Below, piece after piece: positions 1 through 8,790 of a stretch of 64,000 bases of DNA. The stretch is from Mesorhizobium sp. J8 (GTDB taxonomy: Bacteria; Pseudomonadota; Alphaproteobacteria; Rhizobiales; Rhizobiaceae). Under the pieces are notes generated by a model. The model saw only the letters and a list, made by a program, of their open reading frames with translations. It was not told the origin of the DNA and did no database searches. The DNA is taken from positions 1,736,001 to 1,800,000 of the forward strand of contig NZ_AP024109.1 of the NCBI RefSeq assembly GCF_016591715.1, in the 5' to 3' direction. Every line of letters begins with the position of its first letter. Positions within the stretch are counted from its first letter, which is position 1. The position numbers were made by a program, and so were the translations under genes.

Positions 1-379
1 CACCCTCGCCAGGCTGACGGACGATTTGCACATCATCGCCCTTACGGAACTGCCAAAGACGCACGAAGATCGTGCACCCGTCTTGGGATGCCGGCACGTG
101 GGAAGTGCCGGGCGGGTTACGGAAATAGCTTCCCGCCGGATAGTCCCCATGCTCGTCCTGGAACGTCCCCTCAAGCACGAGAATTTCCTCGCCGCCGGCA
201 TGGACGTGGCGGGGAAAGGCGCTGCCCGGCGCGTAGCGCACGATCGAGGTCGCGCGGGCGACCTCGCCCCCAATGCGATAGAGCATGCGGCGATCGACGC
301 CCGCGGCGGGACTCGGTACCCAGTCGAGCCTGGCCGCGTGGACGATCACAGGTTTCGTGAGGTCTTCATTGATGCGCAT
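1..379 (-). CDS. ChrR-like cupin domain protein (3' end beyond window)
   Basis: The reading frame opens at an ATG at 379 and runs off the left edge without a stop, so about 126 residues are visible. It has a beta-barrel cupin pattern: a metal-ligand cluster of the form [10 protein letters not shown] near residues 57-66, then a glycine-rich turn and a conserved NPPGTSHVP segment near residue 90. This resembles the anti-ECF-sigma ChrR cupin domain and many small single-domain cupins. The start overlaps the stop of the upstream dehydrogenase gene by 14 bases, so the two are probably co-transcribed. Its substrate cannot be told from the sequence. A stand-alone dioxygenase-type cupin and a regulator are both possible. 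Confidence 0.7.
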   Translation of the reverse strand, partial: MRINEDLTKPVIVHAARLDWVPSPAAGVDRRMLYRIGGEVARATSIVRYAPGSAFPRHVHAGGEEILVLEGTFQDEHGDYPAGSYFRNPPGTSHVPASQDGCTIFVRLWQFRKGDDVQIVRQPGEG

Positions 380-1403
380 TGGGCTGGTCTCCCATTGTCA
401 GGACTATTCGGAACTTCACATCGCCAGATCTCATTTTCTGGACCGCTTCCGCAGCCAGCTCCAGCGGCATGGTCTCGATCATCGGCCGCACTCCTGTCAG
501 CACGCTGAAATCCAGCGTCTTCTCGTTTTCGAACGGCGATCCCGTAATGGAGCCGATGATGCCACGTTCGGCCCCTACCAGATATCCTGTCGAGACCGGC
601 AGAGGATCCTTGCCGACGCCGAGCACGACAAGACGGCCCTCCGGCGCAAGGGCAGGCATGATCGCGGCGACGGCCGCTGAATCGGCGGTCGTCGTCAGGA
701 TGGCTTTCGCGCCGCCCATGGTGTTCAGAACACCGGCTGCGTCTTCCTTGTTCGCGTCGATGTAGCGATGGGCGCCCAGTGTCATCGCTTCCGCTGCAAT
801 GTCTTCGCCGCGTCCCACCGCCACCACCCGCAATCCCATCTTGCGGGCATATTGCAGCGCCATGTGGCCGAGGCCGCCAATGCCCAAAATTGCGACAGTA
901 TCGCCCGCCTCGGCGCCCGACTTCTTCAGCGCGTTAAACGTGGCAATGCCCGCGCACAGGATGGGTGCTGCTTCTTGCGACGATAATTCGTCGGGGATGG
1001 AAATGAGGCCTGTAGCGCGCGCGATCATCATTTCGGCATAGCCGCCGTCGCAGGTGGAGCCGACTGTGGGCTGGTTTCGGCAAAGGTTGAAACGGCCGCG
1101 GCGGCATTCGCCACACTCGTTGCAATGGCCGCCGAGCCGGCCGACGCCGACACGCTGTCCGATTTTCCAGATCGAAGGTGTGTTTTCGCCGAGAGCCACG
1201 ATGCGGCCGACCACCTCGTGACCGGGAACGCGAGGCGGCTTCAGCGTCGGATCGGCCCTGTCGATGTCGCTGGGGTCTGCGCCGCAGACGCCGCAAGCTT
1301 CGACGGCGATCAGCACTTCATTCGCCTTTGGCGCAGGCGTTTGCCGCTCCACCAGTTCGAGGCTTCCCGATGCGATCTGCATCGCCTTATAGGCTGCTCT
1401 CAT
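366..1403 (-). CDS. Zinc-dependent alcohol dehydrogenase (MDR superfamily)
   Basis: 345 residues, the usual length for a medium-chain dehydrogenase. Visible motifs are the catalytic zinc region CGVCGAD near residue 37, the GHEVVG motif near residue 61, four cysteines of the structural zinc lobe (C-N-E-C-G-E-C then a fourth Cys) near residues 94-108, and a Rossmann signature [13 protein letters not shown] near residue 175. It should oxidise an alcohol or reduce an aldehyde with NAD(P). It overlaps the upstream amine oxidase gene by an ATGA, and the cupin gene begins inside its 3' end. The three genes look like one catabolic operon in which an amine is oxidised to an aldehyde and then processed further. 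The substrate is unknown. Confidence 0.9.
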   Translation of the reverse strand: MRAAYKAMQIASGSLELVERQTPAPKANEVLIAVEACGVCGADPSDIDRADPTLKPPRVPGHEVVGRIVALGENTPSIWKIGQRVGVGRLGGHCNECGECRRGRFNLCRNQPTVGSTCDGGYAEMMIARATGLISIPDELSSQEAAPILCAGIATFNALKKSGAEAGDTVAILGIGGLGHMALQYARKMGLRVVAVGRGEDIAAEAMTLGAHRYIDANKEDAAGVLNTMGGAKAILTTTADSAAVAAIMPALAPEGRLVVLGVGKDPLPVSTGYLVGAERGIIGSITGSPFENEKTLDFSVLTGVRPMIETMPLELAAEAVQKMRSGDVKFRIVLTMGDQPNAHQ

Positions 1404-2551
1404 GGCGTTTGTGCTCCTTCATTCAATAGCGGGAATGAAACTTTTCCCTTCTGTCGGTTGACCAGGCTGTCGGCGGCTCGTTCCCCCGCCTCGACGGCGC
1501 CAGCCAGATAACCGGGGTCGCGGGCGGCGGTTTCGCTGCCCGCCAGCGTGATCCACTCTCTCCAATCGCCATCCACCCACTCTCGCCGTCCGCCAGTTGG
1601 ATGGCCGCTGGCTGCCTGATCCAAAGATGTCGCCGTCAGTGGATCGGCAGCCCAATCCTTGTAGAGCGTCGCCGTCGGCTTCAGTGCGCCCGGGCCGAAC
1701 AACTGCCCAAGTTGCGCGACCGCAGCCCCGATGACGGCGTCGCGGCCAGCCTGCCTTCTGTACGGCGCAGGGACGCCGATGAAACCGAAGAGGGCAGCCT
1801 TGCCTGACGCGGTGGTGGCATCATGGATTTCGACGAGCGGGCCAGCCAGGCTCTGCGCCGCCCCTGAAAACCCTGCAGCACGCCAGAAGGGCGTGTTATA
1901 GAGAGCGAAGAACTTGGCATGCGGGGCCATCCAGGTCGGCGTGTCGCGCCACAGCCTCTGGAATGACCCGTCCGGCGCGGGATCGAATTCAACCGTCTCC
2001 GCCAGCAGTCGCGGCGGCAGCGCGAAGATTACATGGCCGGCCTCTATCTCCTCGAATGTACCGTTGGCAAGGTTGAACCGGACTTTCACGCCCCCGCCGG
2101 TTCGCTCCACGCGGGTCACTTTCATTCCGAGGCGGATGCGGCCCTGCGGCAAACGCGCTGCCAGCGCACAAATGATCGAGCCGCTGCCGCCAACGAGCCG
2201 CATGGATGGCGGTTCCTGGCGCATCGTCCGATAACGCTCGGGTTCAGTTTCGCGAGAACGCTGAAACAGCATGGCGCCGTCGGTATGCTGGGGAAAGAAC
2301 TCAAGCTCCAATTCGCGCGCGAGCTGGCTGATAGCGGGATGCATATCGGGCCAGAACCAAGAGGGGCCAAGATCAAAGCCGTCGACCGAAGCCTCACCTT
2401 CTGGATCGGCCGTGAAGATGCGACCGCCCAGACGATCCCGCGCCTCGATCACGGCAAAATCGCAGCCGGCGCGATGAAGGCGATAGGCAGCCGTCAAGCC
2501 GGCGAGCCCAGCGCCGACGATCAGAATGGTTTGTGATGTCGAATGATTCAT
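1400..2551 (-). CDS. Flavin-containing monoamine oxidase family protein
   Basis: 383 residues from the chosen ATG at 2551. The frame is open further upstream, but the dinucleotide-binding motif GAGLAGLTAAYRLHRAG begins about 12 residues after this ATG, as is usual in the family. It is followed by the EARDRLGGRI segment that contacts FAD. The C-terminal part has the GYLAGAVEAGERAA helix that closes the FAD site. It probably oxidatively deaminates an amine, giving an aldehyde, ammonia and hydrogen peroxide. The stop overlaps the start of the alcohol dehydrogenase gene (ATGA), implying translational coupling. The substrate cannot be assigned. Confidence 0.88.
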   Translation of the reverse strand: MNHSTSQTILIVGAGLAGLTAAYRLHRAGCDFAVIEARDRLGGRIFTADPEGEASVDGFDLGPSWFWPDMHPAISQLARELELEFFPQHTDGAMLFQRSRETEPERYRTMRQEPPSMRLVGGSGSIICALAARLPQGRIRLGMKVTRVERTGGGVKVRFNLANGTFEEIEAGHVIFALPPRLLAETVEFDPAPDGSFQRLWRDTPTWMAPHAKFFALYNTPFWRAAGFSGAAQSLAGPLVEIHDATTASGKAALFGFIGVPAPYRRQAGRDAVIGAAVAQLGQLFGPGALKPTATLYKDWAADPLTATSLDQAASGHPTGGRREWVDGDWREWITLAGSETAARDPGYLAGAVEAGERAADSLVNRQKGKVSFPLLNEGAQTP

Positions 2552-2605
2552 CGCAGCAGCCGAGCGTGTAGAACCGGTCCTTCTTTTTCGCGTCACGCCA
2601 CAGCG

Positions 2606-2875
2606 TTAGATACGGATTTCCGGCAAAGCCGCGAGCAGCGGCATCAGCCCCATGACGACATCGTCGTTGAACATTGTGCTTTCGAGATAGGCCGTGGCGT
2701 GCTCGACATTGGTGAATTGGTGGAGCACCTGGACGTCCTCGTCGCGTACGAGGAGATCCTCGGATACCGCACCCGCAATCCGCGACAGGAACGGCTGCTC
2801 ATATTTCTGATGGACGCCGGCGGCAGCGGGGCGGTTGTCGGGAGCGATCCGCAACGTGATTTCAAGGTAAGCCAT
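2606..2875 (-). CDS. Small antibiotic-biosynthesis-monooxygenase-like protein
   Basis: 89 residues from the ATG at 2875; a GTG two codons earlier is also possible. An AGAGGG ribosome site five bases before the ATG favours it. The small protein has the size and alternating pattern of a dimeric ferredoxin-like alpha/beta barrel (ABM/EthD type), with YLEITLRIAPDN at the start and a QVLHQFTNVEHATAYL helix in the middle. It lies 54 bases upstream of the amine oxidase gene on the same strand and is probably first in that operon. The family call is by overall pattern only. Function is unknown. Confidence 0.6.
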   Translation of the reverse strand: MAYLEITLRIAPDNRPAAAGVHQKYEQPFLSRIAGAVSEDLLVRDEDVQVLHQFTNVEHATAYLESTMFNDDVVMGLMPLLAALPEIRI

Positions 2876-3088
2876 GATCACCCTCTAATGATGTCTGCAG
2901 CGATCAGCTGGTTTGTCGATACCCAGCATCCAAGGAGCATTCTCAAGCGACCGAGGACGGTGCCTCCTACGTCTGATTGCCGCTGAACGGCCGCCCTGAC
3001 AAATGAGAGTTTCTTGCTGGCGACAAAGAAAAGCTTTGCCGGACGGCACAGTGATCGGTATGAAGGCAAGGGAAGTGGCTGAACCTGA

Positions 3089-4012
3089 TCAGGGATCGAC
3101 CGGGTTTGCTTCCTCTATCAGCCAGCGACGGAACGCTTGCAGTTTAGGCAGCGAAGCATATTCCGAACGATAGACCACATAGTAAGCCAGCTTCGAAGGG
3201 ACTTTGACGGCAGGAAAAAGGCGCTGCAGTCGTCCAGCCGCGAGATCGTCGTGTGCCAGGATGCTGCGCGCCAGAGCCACGCCTCGCCCTTCGACCGCGG
3301 CCTGGAGCACGGCAGCGGAATTGTCGATCCTCATGCCCCTCTGCGGCTGGCCCTCGAGCACACCGGCTGCCCGCAACCACATGTCCCAGGTGACGAAGCC
3401 GATTGCCGGATCGACGGAGAGGTCGTGGATGAGCGTGGTTCGCGTGAGATCGGAAGGTTCGATCAAAGCTTCCCTGTCAGGGAAACCGGGTGAGCAGACC
3501 GGAAAGACCTCTTCATCCATCAGTTTCTCGGCAACCAGCCCTGGCCAATTTCCGTCTCCGTATCGGACGCCTATGTCGATTCCAAGCGCCCTATAGTCGA
3601 GAAGCTTCAAGCTCGTCTCTAGCCGGATGTCGGTTTGTGGGCATTTGGCCTGAAATCGATCGATGCGCGGAAGCAGCCATTTGGCAGCGAAGGCCGGGCT
3701 GACTGTGACGTTGAGGATGCCGCTGGTCGTAGACTCGCGAAGCCGTTCCAGGCCGACCCCGAGGCGATCGAGTCCGGCACGGATGTCCGGAAGCGCGCGC
3801 TCTGCACCTTCGGTCAGGGTGAGTCTCGCCTTTCCGGTGACGCTGCGATGAAACAGCGGCATGCCGAGCCAGTCCTCGAGTCCGCGAACCATCTGACCAA
3901 CGGCAGCCGCGGTCACATTGAGCTCTTCGCCGGCCCTTGAAAAGCTCCCGTGACGCGCGCTGGCTTCGAAAGCGCGGAGCGCGTTAAGGTAGACAGCTGA
4001 TCTTGTCTTCAC
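3089..4012 (-). CDS. LysR-family transcriptional regulator (GcvA-like)
   Basis: 307 residues, the normal LysR length. The N-terminal winged helix-turn-helix is clear (LNALRAFEASARHGSFSRAGEELNVT, given here in two parts: LNALRAFEASARHG and SFSRAGEELNVT, followed by AAVGQMVRGLEDWLG). The effector domain follows, with the VSPAFAAKWLLPRI segment and the IGVRYGDGNWPGL segment typical of the GcvA subgroup. It lies 200 bases upstream of the amine oxidase operon on the same strand and may regulate it, although LysR regulators are more often divergent from their targets. The inducer is unknown. Confidence 0.9.
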   Translation of the reverse strand: MKTRSAVYLNALRAFEASARHGSFSRAGEELNVTAAAVGQMVRGLEDWLGMPLFHRSVTGKARLTLTEGAERALPDIRAGLDRLGVGLERLRESTTSGILNVTVSPAFAAKWLLPRIDRFQAKCPQTDIRLETSLKLLDYRALGIDIGVRYGDGNWPGLVAEKLMDEEVFPVCSPGFPDREALIEPSDLTRTTLIHDLSVDPAIGFVTWDMWLRAAGVLEGQPQRGMRIDNSAAVLQAAVEGRGVALARSILAHDDLAAGRLQRLFPAVKVPSKLAYYVVYRSEYASLPKLQAFRRWLIEEANPVDP

Positions 4013-4175
4013 GCGAGCTTCTCATCCACTTTGCGCTTCTGCTGACAGCACCGCTGCTTTCGCCGACCACCGTCACCGACCAGACTTCTCTCAGCAGAGG
4101 CCAGGCGCCGGTGTTGCCAAGAGGAGAAGGCGATGCAGATTGGGTCGAATGTCCACGTCAGCGTGCGGTGGCGGT

Positions 4176-4439
4176 TCAAAATGGAACGACGCGACGTAGA
4201 GGGATGTCCGCCCTAATTTTTCTTACCCCGGGTAGCCTGGAAAGGACTTCCCGGTGGATCTCTTCATAGCCCCGAATGTCTTTCACGGAGACAAATAGAA
4301 GGTAATCGGTCTTGCCGCTCACCGCGTAGCATTCTTCGATTTCAGGATGTTTTCGAAGAGAATCTTCGAAGCGCTCGACCGTGAGTGAGCTTACGGCTTC
4401 CAACTCGATCCGGACCGGGATTTTGCTACCGGTTGTCAA
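4176..4439 (-). pseudogene. Headless Lrp/AsnC-family remnant (RAM domain only)
   Basis: 87 residues that match the C-terminal ligand-binding (RAM) half of Lrp/AsnC regulators: a FEDSLRKHPEIEECYAVSG stretch, then TDYLLFVSVKDI and a LPGVRKIRADI segment. No helix-turn-helix is encoded. The only start in reach is a TTG at 4439, and the frame is closed by a stop at 4491-4493. Normal family members are about 150 residues with an N-terminal DNA-binding domain. I read it as the 3' part of a regulator cut off by rearrangement. Stand-alone RAM-domain proteins do exist, so it may still be functional. Confidence 0.6.
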
Positions 4440-5211
4440 ATTTTTCTCCCCGTTTTTCCAACTTGAACACCTTACGGAGCCCCCGCCGTTTCAGTGGGAT
4501 CGAGCCGCGGTCAGACAACCGCTGTGACGGCTTAAGGAGTACCCAAGCGTCTTTATCGATTCCAAACTGCCGGCCCAATAATTACGTTCACGCTTTCCAG
4601 CCGTCCACCTCCTGTCAAAGTTGTGAGACCCTCTCGTATAGCCAGGCCCACCTGGCTTGCAAGTCGCCCTACCCGACCACGCGCTGACCTTCGCGCTCAG
4701 CCGCCAGCGGATCAGCCACAATCCGCGCGAATTCACATCGACGACCTTGGCCCCGGGGCGATGTTCAACTGGGTAACTCCTGGCCTTTCTGGCGCGCGCC
4801 ATGACCGGTGATGATGAGAACTCACGGTTTACGCTATAGCCCCCCGTTGAACTCGCTCCAATGGGCGCTTTCGCTACGGGGTTTGGGTGCATCGGCGTGA
4901 CGATCCTCTCGCGGCACTGCGCCGCCAGTGCGGAATGGCAGCCGTTTGAGGTTGGTGAGGGCAGGACCGGCTGCTCGCCGGATGCGGACACGGCCCCGGT
5001 CGGGGCCGTGGGCTATCTCTCTCTGACTGCCCATTGTGGCACCGCCTCTGCGGCGTTAAGGACGAGCGGTCCCCCCAATTTTGCCGCCGGACGCTGAAGC
5101 GCCCGCCAACAAAATCGGCCCCGCACGCCGCGTTGCGGTCGCTAAAGCGATCCTTGACCCCTCGATGCGCCGGTGCGGGCTCCTTCCGTCAGAGAACGAA
5201 AGGAGATTTCC
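4440..5211. other. Gene-poor stretch
   Basis: About 770 bases in which I see no convincing gene. Open frames are present on both strands, but none has a recognisable domain, a good ribosome site or support from its neighbours. I found no tRNA or other recognisable structured RNA. Because the truncated regulator ends at its left side and mobile-element genes begin to the right, this stretch or the next could contain a rearrangement or element boundary. No repeat proving this was found. Confidence 0.4.
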
Positions 5212-5536
5212 ATGACACATCGCAACATCGTCACCATGGATGGCGGCAGCTCAGAATACTGGCGGCAGCGCAAGCAGGGCTTCCGTCTCATCCGCGAGGC
5301 GGAGTGGGCGCTTTCGCGCCTGGAGCGGGCGCCGATGTCCACGGCGGCTATGACGACAACGGCGACGTCATCCCCATCGAAAACCTGAGGCCGTATTTCG
5401 ACACGGAGAACGCGATCCGGGCGATCGAGGCGAACGAGACGGCTGTCGGCATCCTGTCGCGCAACGTCGTACCAAGATCGGCGACTATCAGGTCAAAGCG
5501 GTGATCCGGGTGCTTCGGGATCAGGACCGCGACTAA
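5212..5536 (+). pseudogene. Small conserved-looking gene broken by two frameshifts
   Basis: An AAAGGAGA ribosome site precedes an ATG at 5212. The first frame gives MTHRNIVTMDGG and a charged helix up to about 5330. The sense then continues in a second frame (YDDNGDVIPIENLRPYFDTE) to about 5465, and in a third frame (KIGDYQVKAVIRVLRDQDRD) to a TAA at 5534. Joined together they make a plausible protein of about 105 residues, with a hairpin terminator 12 bases past the stop. I infer two small indels, either real decay or assembly error. I do not recognise the family. Confidence 0.5.
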
Positions 5537-5547
5537 AGTCGAGACGA

Positions 5548-5567
5548 GAGGCGGCATCCGCCGCCTC
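5548..5567 (+). terminator. Hairpin terminator after the broken small gene
   Basis: A perfect 8-bp stem GAGGCGGC / GCCGCCTC with a 4-base loop, followed by TTGTCCT. It lies 12 bases past the TAA at 5534-5536. The T-run is weak, so termination strength is uncertain. Confidence 0.55.
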
Positions 5568-5840
5568 TTGTCCTATATCGGCACCACGGTGGCTGGCGAT
5601 CTCCTTCCGGCCCAGCCCGATGGGCGCCATGCTGTGGCCCGCGCGACGCCATGGCGAAAATATTGCCGGCTGCACGATCTTGGGGCCAGGATCGTCGTAT
5701 GTTCTGCGTCGGCGATCCGACCTCGGGCACGCCGACGCCGCGCAGGCACGCGGCACTCGGCCTTCGCAGCTCGGTACTGAAATGGCGCTCCGAGGACACT
5801 ATACAACGCCGAACGCTAGTTTTCAGAACGGAGAAACGGG

Positions 5841-6317
5841 ATGGATATCGCAGCAATTTTTGGTCAGATGTTCCAACATCTGCCGGACTCGACCAAGTGG
5901 ATGGCAGCGGCAGCACTCTTTTTGTGGATGATGGCCAGTACTTTGTTCCTGATAGCACGCGTTTGCACGGACGAGCGGGTGCAACAATTCGTTCTGATGA
6001 TAGTGAAAGGCCTGCGTATTCTGCTCGACGAAATAAGGAGGCTAGATGTTTCCAGGTATCCGCCTGGACCCCCCAACCGTTTCCAGCGCGCCATGTCGCT
6101 TGTCTGGTCTGCCTGCATTTTCATGACCCTTCTCACGCTGTCGCTGTTTAGCGGCGTGTTCGGGCTGTGGCTGCTCTTGCTGGTGGCGACGAAGGACCAC
6201 TTGCTACAGTCCCTGAGGCTGGAAGGCATCGCTATGGGCTTCTTCATGTGTTGCTACACCTGGTGGGTCTCGATCTTCCTATTGGATGAATTCAAGGGTT
6301 GGCTAAGTAAGCGGTAG
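5841..6317 (+). CDS. Hypothetical integral membrane protein
   Basis: 158 residues starting at an ATG preceded by GGAGAAACGGG. There are hydrophobic segments near residues 20-42 (MAAAALFLWMMASTLFLIA), near 92-125 (two closely spaced segments around the LTLSLFSGVFGLWLLLLV stretch) and near 133-150 (GFFMCCYTWWVSIFLL). A charged loop that includes RILLDEIRRLDVSRYPPG separates the first from the others. I do not recognise the family. It has no close neighbours on its strand and sits between a decayed gene and the start of the mobile-element genes. Confidence 0.6.
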   Translation: MDIAAIFGQMFQHLPDSTKWMAAAALFLWMMASTLFLIARVCTDERVQQFVLMIVKGLRILLDEIRRLDVSRYPPGPPNRFQRAMSLVWSACIFMTLLTLSLFSGVFGLWLLLLVATKDHLLQSLRLEGIAMGFFMCCYTWWVSIFLLDEFKGWLSKR

Positions 6318-7095
6318 CTTCAATGTCAGGAGAGTGCACGAGGGCGGAGGCCGTCCTCCATAGGAGCAATGCCGCGCCGGATTTCGGCCATCGGGGCCGA
6401 GGAGCTCACCGCACATGCTGTCCACCGTCGCTGAGCTCTTTAAGGACGGCTGGCTCAAGAGGCCGGATGCGCTGACCTTGCGCGTATGTTTCTGCACCGG
6501 GTGGCCGGACGGAATTTGCTGAGTCCCAGGCAGAAGACGCTTCTGGCGCAAATGCAGCTTGGCGAGGTTTTCCGGCTTCAGTCACCACTGTGTCAGTGGG
6601 CTGGAGAACGTCCGCCGCAATGATCGTCACCACCTATGCACTGGCATTGGCGCCTGGCGTCAGCCACATGGGATCTGTTTCGTTCCGATAACCGGGTCTC
6701 AAGCGCCTAAGCAATTGCTCGGCGCCCGCGCGCCCGAAGGCGCGCGCCGGGTGCTCGTGAACCGAGCCCGCTTTTTCTTCGCTTGGCTCAGGCGGTCTCG
6801 GCCATTCGGCTTCGCCCCCTGGCGCGGCAGCCCTTGCGGGCTGTGACGGTCGCCGCCCTTCGGGACGGCGCTGTCTTTTTTGGTTGGCCTTCCCGTCGGC
6901 GCGGAGTGGGCGGCTCTCCCTTCTAGGCCCGCCGCGGCGGCCCGCAACCCTTCGCGTTCCGCTCAGGGTCCTCCACTGGCGTTGCGGTCCTGCGGATGCC
7001 GGCCACCTCTGACGGCCGGCCTTTCCGGTCGTTTTCGCCGCCCACCCCGCTTGCGGGGATGGGCGCGGCGAAGATTGGCGAGCGGAGACAAAATC
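6318..7095. other. Non-coding leader of the conjugation cluster with several GC-rich hairpins
   Basis: No supported gene. From about 6715 the sequence carries a series of short perfect or near-perfect inverted repeats, for example GCGCGCCCGAAGGCGCGCG, GGCAGCCCTTGCGGGCTG, GCCGCCCTTCGGGACGGC and CCCGCTTGCGGGG. The last part is the untranslated leader directly before ardC. Such hairpin-rich leaders are plausible sites of transcriptional or post-transcriptional control. No specific regulator site was recognised. Confidence 0.5.
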
Positions 7096-8058
7096 ATGCG
7101 CAAGACCGGCAAACGCAGCGCTAGCGGAGAAGTTGGCGGCAATCAAGGCGAGGCGCAAAGGGCGAGCCTTTATTCCGAGATCACCGAGCGCATCATCGCC
7201 GATCTGGAGCGCGGTTGCGTGCCTTGGGTCAAGCCTTGGGGGAGCGCCAAGGCAGCCCTTGGGCTGCCGAAGAATGCCGCCACCGGCCGCACCTATTCCG
7301 GCATCAACATTCTGATCCTTTGGGGCGCGGTGATCGAGCACTGCTATCCCGGCCAGCACTGGCTCACCTTCCGGCAGGCCCTTTCCCTTGGCGGCAATGT
7401 GAAGAAAGGCGAGCACGGCACGACCATCGTGCATGCCGACCGCTTCATCCCGAAGACCGAGAAGGAACGCGCCAAGGCCGAGGACACCGAGCCCCAGGCG
7501 GTGCCTTTCCTCAAGCGCTTCACCGTCTTCAACGTCGCGCAGTGCGAGGGCCTGCCCGACGAGCTTTACAGCCAGCCCGAGCCGCTGCCCGAACGCGAAA
7601 TCATTCCCCAAGCCGAGGCGCTTATTCGGGCCAGCGGTGCCGACATCCGCATCGGCGGCGATCGCGCCTTCTACATGCCGAGCGCGGATTACGTGCAGCT
7701 GCCGCCGCAGCCGGCGTTTTTCGAACAGGTCAACTATTATCGCACTGCTCTGCATGAGCTTGGCCACTGGACCGGGCACCCGAGCCGGCTCGCGCGCGAT
7801 TTGTCCGGCTCGTTCGGCACCAAACCTTACGCCCGCGAGGAACTCACCGCCGAGATCAGCGCAGCCTTTGTCTGCTCGTCGCTCGGCATCGAGCCGACCG
7901 TGCGCCATGCCGACTACATCGCCTCGTGGCTCAAGGTTTTGCGTGAGGACGACCGCGCCATTTTCCGCGCCGCCAGCTTTGCCTCGAAAGCCGCCGATTT
8001 CCTGTTGGCGTTTCAGGCCGAGGCGAACGCCGCGCCGCATGAGGGGATCGCGGCATGA
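7096..8058 (+). CDS. ardC: ArdC-like antirestriction / ssDNA-binding protein
   Basis: 320 residues from the ATG at 7096. The frame is open further upstream but codes there for low-complexity Arg/Pro-rich sequence from the leader, so I chose this start. The N-terminal half has the ArdC single-strand DNA-binding domain pattern (YSEITERIIADLERGCVPWV, then the YSGINILILW segment). The C-terminal half is a zincin-like metalloprotease domain with HELGHW at residues 220-225. ArdC proteins protect incoming single-stranded DNA during conjugation and reduce restriction. It overlaps the next small gene by ATGA and opens the conjugation cluster. Confidence 0.9.
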   Translation: MRKTGKRSASGEVGGNQGEAQRASLYSEITERIIADLERGCVPWVKPWGSAKAALGLPKNAATGRTYSGINILILWGAVIEHCYPGQHWLTFRQALSLGGNVKKGEHGTTIVHADRFIPKTEKERAKAEDTEPQAVPFLKRFTVFNVAQCEGLPDELYSQPEPLPEREIIPQAEALIRASGADIRIGGDRAFYMPSADYVQLPPQPAFFEQVNYYRTALHELGHWTGHPSRLARDLSGSFGTKPYAREELTAEISAAFVCSSLGIEPTVRHADYIASWLKVLREDDRAIFRAASFASKAADFLLAFQAEANAAPHEGIAA

Positions 8059-8258
8059 CGGCGCGCGATCCTAGCAAGCCCGCGACAGAGCCGACCCCGG
8101 AAGGCGAGCAAATGCTCATCCCCGGCGTTCGCCCGGTCACCACGCGCGACCGGCTTGAGCTCGCTTTTGCTGCGCCAATGCGCCCGCGCGCGCCGCAAAA
8201 GCCGCTCGATATCGGCCTCTTCGATGAGGCCAAACGCAACCAGCTCGACCTGTTCTGA
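8055..8258 (+). CDS. Small hypothetical protein of the conjugation cluster
   Basis: 67 residues that start by an ATGA overlap with the end of ardC. It is proline-rich and charged, with GEQMLIPGVRPVTTRDR in the middle and a C-terminal KRNQLDLF tail. The tail resembles a beta-clamp-binding type peptide (QLDLF), which is an inference from the motif alone. No domain is recognised. The tight coupling to ardC and the good reading frame support a real gene. Confidence 0.7.
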   Translation: MTARDPSKPATEPTPEGEQMLIPGVRPVTTRDRLELAFAAPMRPRAPQKPLDIGLFDEAKRNQLDLF

Positions 8259-8293
8259 CACAGATCGACCAGTTTCTCACAAGGAAGTTTGCC

Positions 8294-8701
8294 ATGATCC
8301 TGATCACCGACGAATTGCGCGCCCGACTACTCGCTAACGGCGCGGCAGAGGTCGAAACCGACCATGTTCCGGTCGTCAAACTGTTCAATCCGACAGGCTC
8401 GGCGACTTGGCTTTTGACCGAGCTCGACGCCGACGGCGACACGCTGTTCGGCCTTTGCGATCTCGGCTTCGGCTTTCCTGAACTCGGCAGCGTCAGCCTT
8501 GCCGAACTTCAAAGCGTCAAGGGTCCCCTCGGCCTCGGCATCGAGCGCGATCTCTATTTTCATGCGCACTTTCCGCTGTCGGTCTATGCCGAGGCCGCGC
8601 GGCTGTCCGGCCACATCACCGAGGCCGAGCCGCTTTTGCGGCAGGCCGCCGCCGCGCTGTCGATTTCCCTTCCCGAGCTTCCGCCCGACCGGGCGGAATG
8701 A
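8294..8701 (+). CDS. DUF2958 domain protein
   Basis: 135 residues, preceded by AAGGAAG. It has the DUF2958 pattern: an N-terminal LITDELRARLLANG, a VVKLFNPTGSATWLLTELD segment, and a DLGFGFPELGSVSL segment. The length is usual for the family, which is found on conjugative elements and plasmids, often beside ardC and ParB-like genes. Its molecular role is not established. Here it lies between ardC and the parB-like gene in the same direction. Confidence 0.85.
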   Translation: MILITDELRARLLANGAAEVETDHVPVVKLFNPTGSATWLLTELDADGDTLFGLCDLGFGFPELGSVSLAELQSVKGPLGLGIERDLYFHAHFPLSVYAEAARLSGHITEAEPLLRQAAAALSISLPELPPDRAE

Positions 8702-8790
8702 CCGCGCCGTAGTGCGCAAAACCACCCCGCCGCCGCTCGGCCTCCGGCCTCGCGGTGGGGCTTTTCAAGCCCAGACAAAGGAGAAGAACC

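Noticed and set aside
4491..4991. Minus-strand frame of 166 codons in the gene-poor stretch
   Set aside because: No domain, no ribosome site and irregular composition. I could not link it to any family, so it is left as non-coding.
6634..8040. Minus-strand open frame of about 468 codons
   Set aside because: Antisense to ardC and its leader. It has no domain, and ardC on the other strand has clear motifs.
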